Part shown: in pieces, positions 6,184 through 6,695 of the stretch
Layout: each line of letters starts with the position of its first letter
Numbering within the stretch: the first letter of the stretch is position 1
Assembly (NCBI GenBank): GCA_024763405.1
Contig: JANTFQ010000136.1
Span: 1 to 6,695, forward strand
From: Calditrichaceae bacterium
GTDB lineage: Bacteria > Calditrichota > Calditrichia > Calditrichales > Calditrichaceae
Length of the DNA stretch: 6,695 nt
Reading direction: 5' to 3'
Position numbers and translations under genes: made by a program
Notes under the pieces: generated by a model
The model's database searches: none
Seen by the model: only the letters and a program-made list of their open reading frames with translations
What the model was told of the DNA's origin: nothing

Positions 6184-6695
6184 ATGGAAAAAAAACGTGA
6201 TTTCCTGGATTTTTTAGAAACAATTTTAAAGTATAAAAAGCTACTACTCTATACATTTATTGTGTCTGCGGTTCTTTCGTTGATTGTCAGTTTGCTGCTT
6301 CCGCTGTGGTACCGGTCCAGCGCTAAAGTCTTTTTCCCGGAGCAGAGCGGTGGGTTGAATGTTGATATGAGTGCCGTGCTTGGAAATGTTCCAATTGACC
6401 TGGGAACACCGGGAGTTATCGGCAATGAGCGTTTAAATTCTATTTTCAGCAGCCGTGTGTTTTTAGATGATGTGATTGCGAAATTTCATTTACAGGAAGT
6501 GTATGAACAGGAATACCTTTTTAAAACCCGTGAGATGTTGTCTGACAATATTTCCACTGAAATGAATTATGACGATCAGTCTGTAACTGTTTCGTTTGAT
6601 TATAAGGAAGATCCGCAAAAAGCCTATGAAATTTGCAGCTATATGCTCAAAAAAGCCAACGAGCTGAATATTAAAATCCAATCCAAAGAAGCGCG
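6184..6695 (+). CDS. Wzz/Wzc-type chain-length determinant, 5' part
   Basis: This is the first 170 residues of an inner-membrane polysaccharide co-polymerase; the frame stays open to the window edge. A short cytoplasmic start (MEKKRDFLDFLETILKYKK) precedes a transmembrane helix at about 20-42. Next comes the family-style junction PLWYRSSAKVFFP and a soluble periplasmic region, the usual beginning of a Wzz domain. Such proteins set polymer length and bridge the polymerase to the outer-membrane export channel. The preceding Wza-like gene fits this, as it ends 20 bases upstream. The ATG at 6184 is preceded by a purine-rich GGAAAAGAGAAG. The missing C-terminus decides whether it is a plain Wzz or has a fused tyrosine kinase as in Wzc. 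No symbol is given for that reason. Confidence 0.85.
   Translation, partial: MEKKRDFLDFLETILKYKKLLLYTFIVSAVLSLIVSLLLPLWYRSSAKVFFPEQSGGLNVDMSAVLGNVPIDLGTPGVIGNERLNSIFSSRVFLDDVIAKFHLQEVYEQEYLFKTREMLSDNISTEMNYDDQSVTVSFDYKEDPQKAYEICSYMLKKANELNIKIQSKEA

Noticed and set aside
6490..6681. 63-residue open frame on the - strand near the right edge
   Set aside because: Antisense to the continuous Wzz/Wzc-like frame that starts at 6184 and has a clear transmembrane helix and family-style layout.

Overview
The window carries a bacterial type II fatty-acid synthesis (FAS II) cluster, all on the + strand. In order these are the 3' part of fabH, then fabD, fabG, acpP and fabF, followed by rnc (RNase III). 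After rnc the content changes to cell-surface polysaccharide export: a Wza-like SLBB outer-membrane export protein, then the 5' part of a Wzz/Wzc-type chain-length (co-polymerase) protein that runs off the right edge. No tRNA, rRNA, CRISPR array, insertion sequence or prophage gene was seen. No stretch longer than about 135 bases lacks a gene.

The organism looks like a diderm bacterium, because it has an outer-membrane polysaccharide export protein. Modest, AT-leaning base composition, fabF directly followed by rnc, and a short signal peptide ending in Ala-Gln rather than a lipobox all fit the FCB-type phyla (Bacteroidota, Ignavibacteria, Calditrichota and relatives). This placement is inference from style and gene order, not from a marker gene.

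Positions 1-2582 hold fabH-fabD-fabG-acpP. fabD and fabG overlap by four bases (ATGA), and acpP follows fabG after 38 bases. FabD loads malonyl groups onto the acyl carrier protein AcpP, FabH starts chains, FabF elongates them, and FabG makes the first reduction. The catalytic residues expected in the visible parts of these proteins are present. The dehydratase and enoyl reductase are not in the window.

The 134-base acpP-fabF gap (2583-2716) holds a long, nearly perfect 16-bp hairpin and a second GC-rich stem-loop. A good intrinsic terminator follows fabF at 3960-3985, and rnc begins just after it. This suggests that acpP, fabF and rnc are expressed at different levels despite lying in a row.

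From 4892 to the end is the probable start of a capsule or exopolysaccharide locus. Its first gene uses a TTG start with a good ribosome binding site. It encodes a secreted, apparently non-lipidated Wza-like protein with three SLBB-like repeats and a C-terminal hydrophobic helix. The Wzz-like gene follows 20 bases later.

Most of the window is ordinary conserved housekeeping sequence, and I see no convincing novel multi-gene system. The points most worth a second look are the RNA structures between the fab genes, the Asn in place of a catalytic Asp in RNase III, the Asp at the cofactor-choosing position of FabG, and the architecture of the Wza-like protein.
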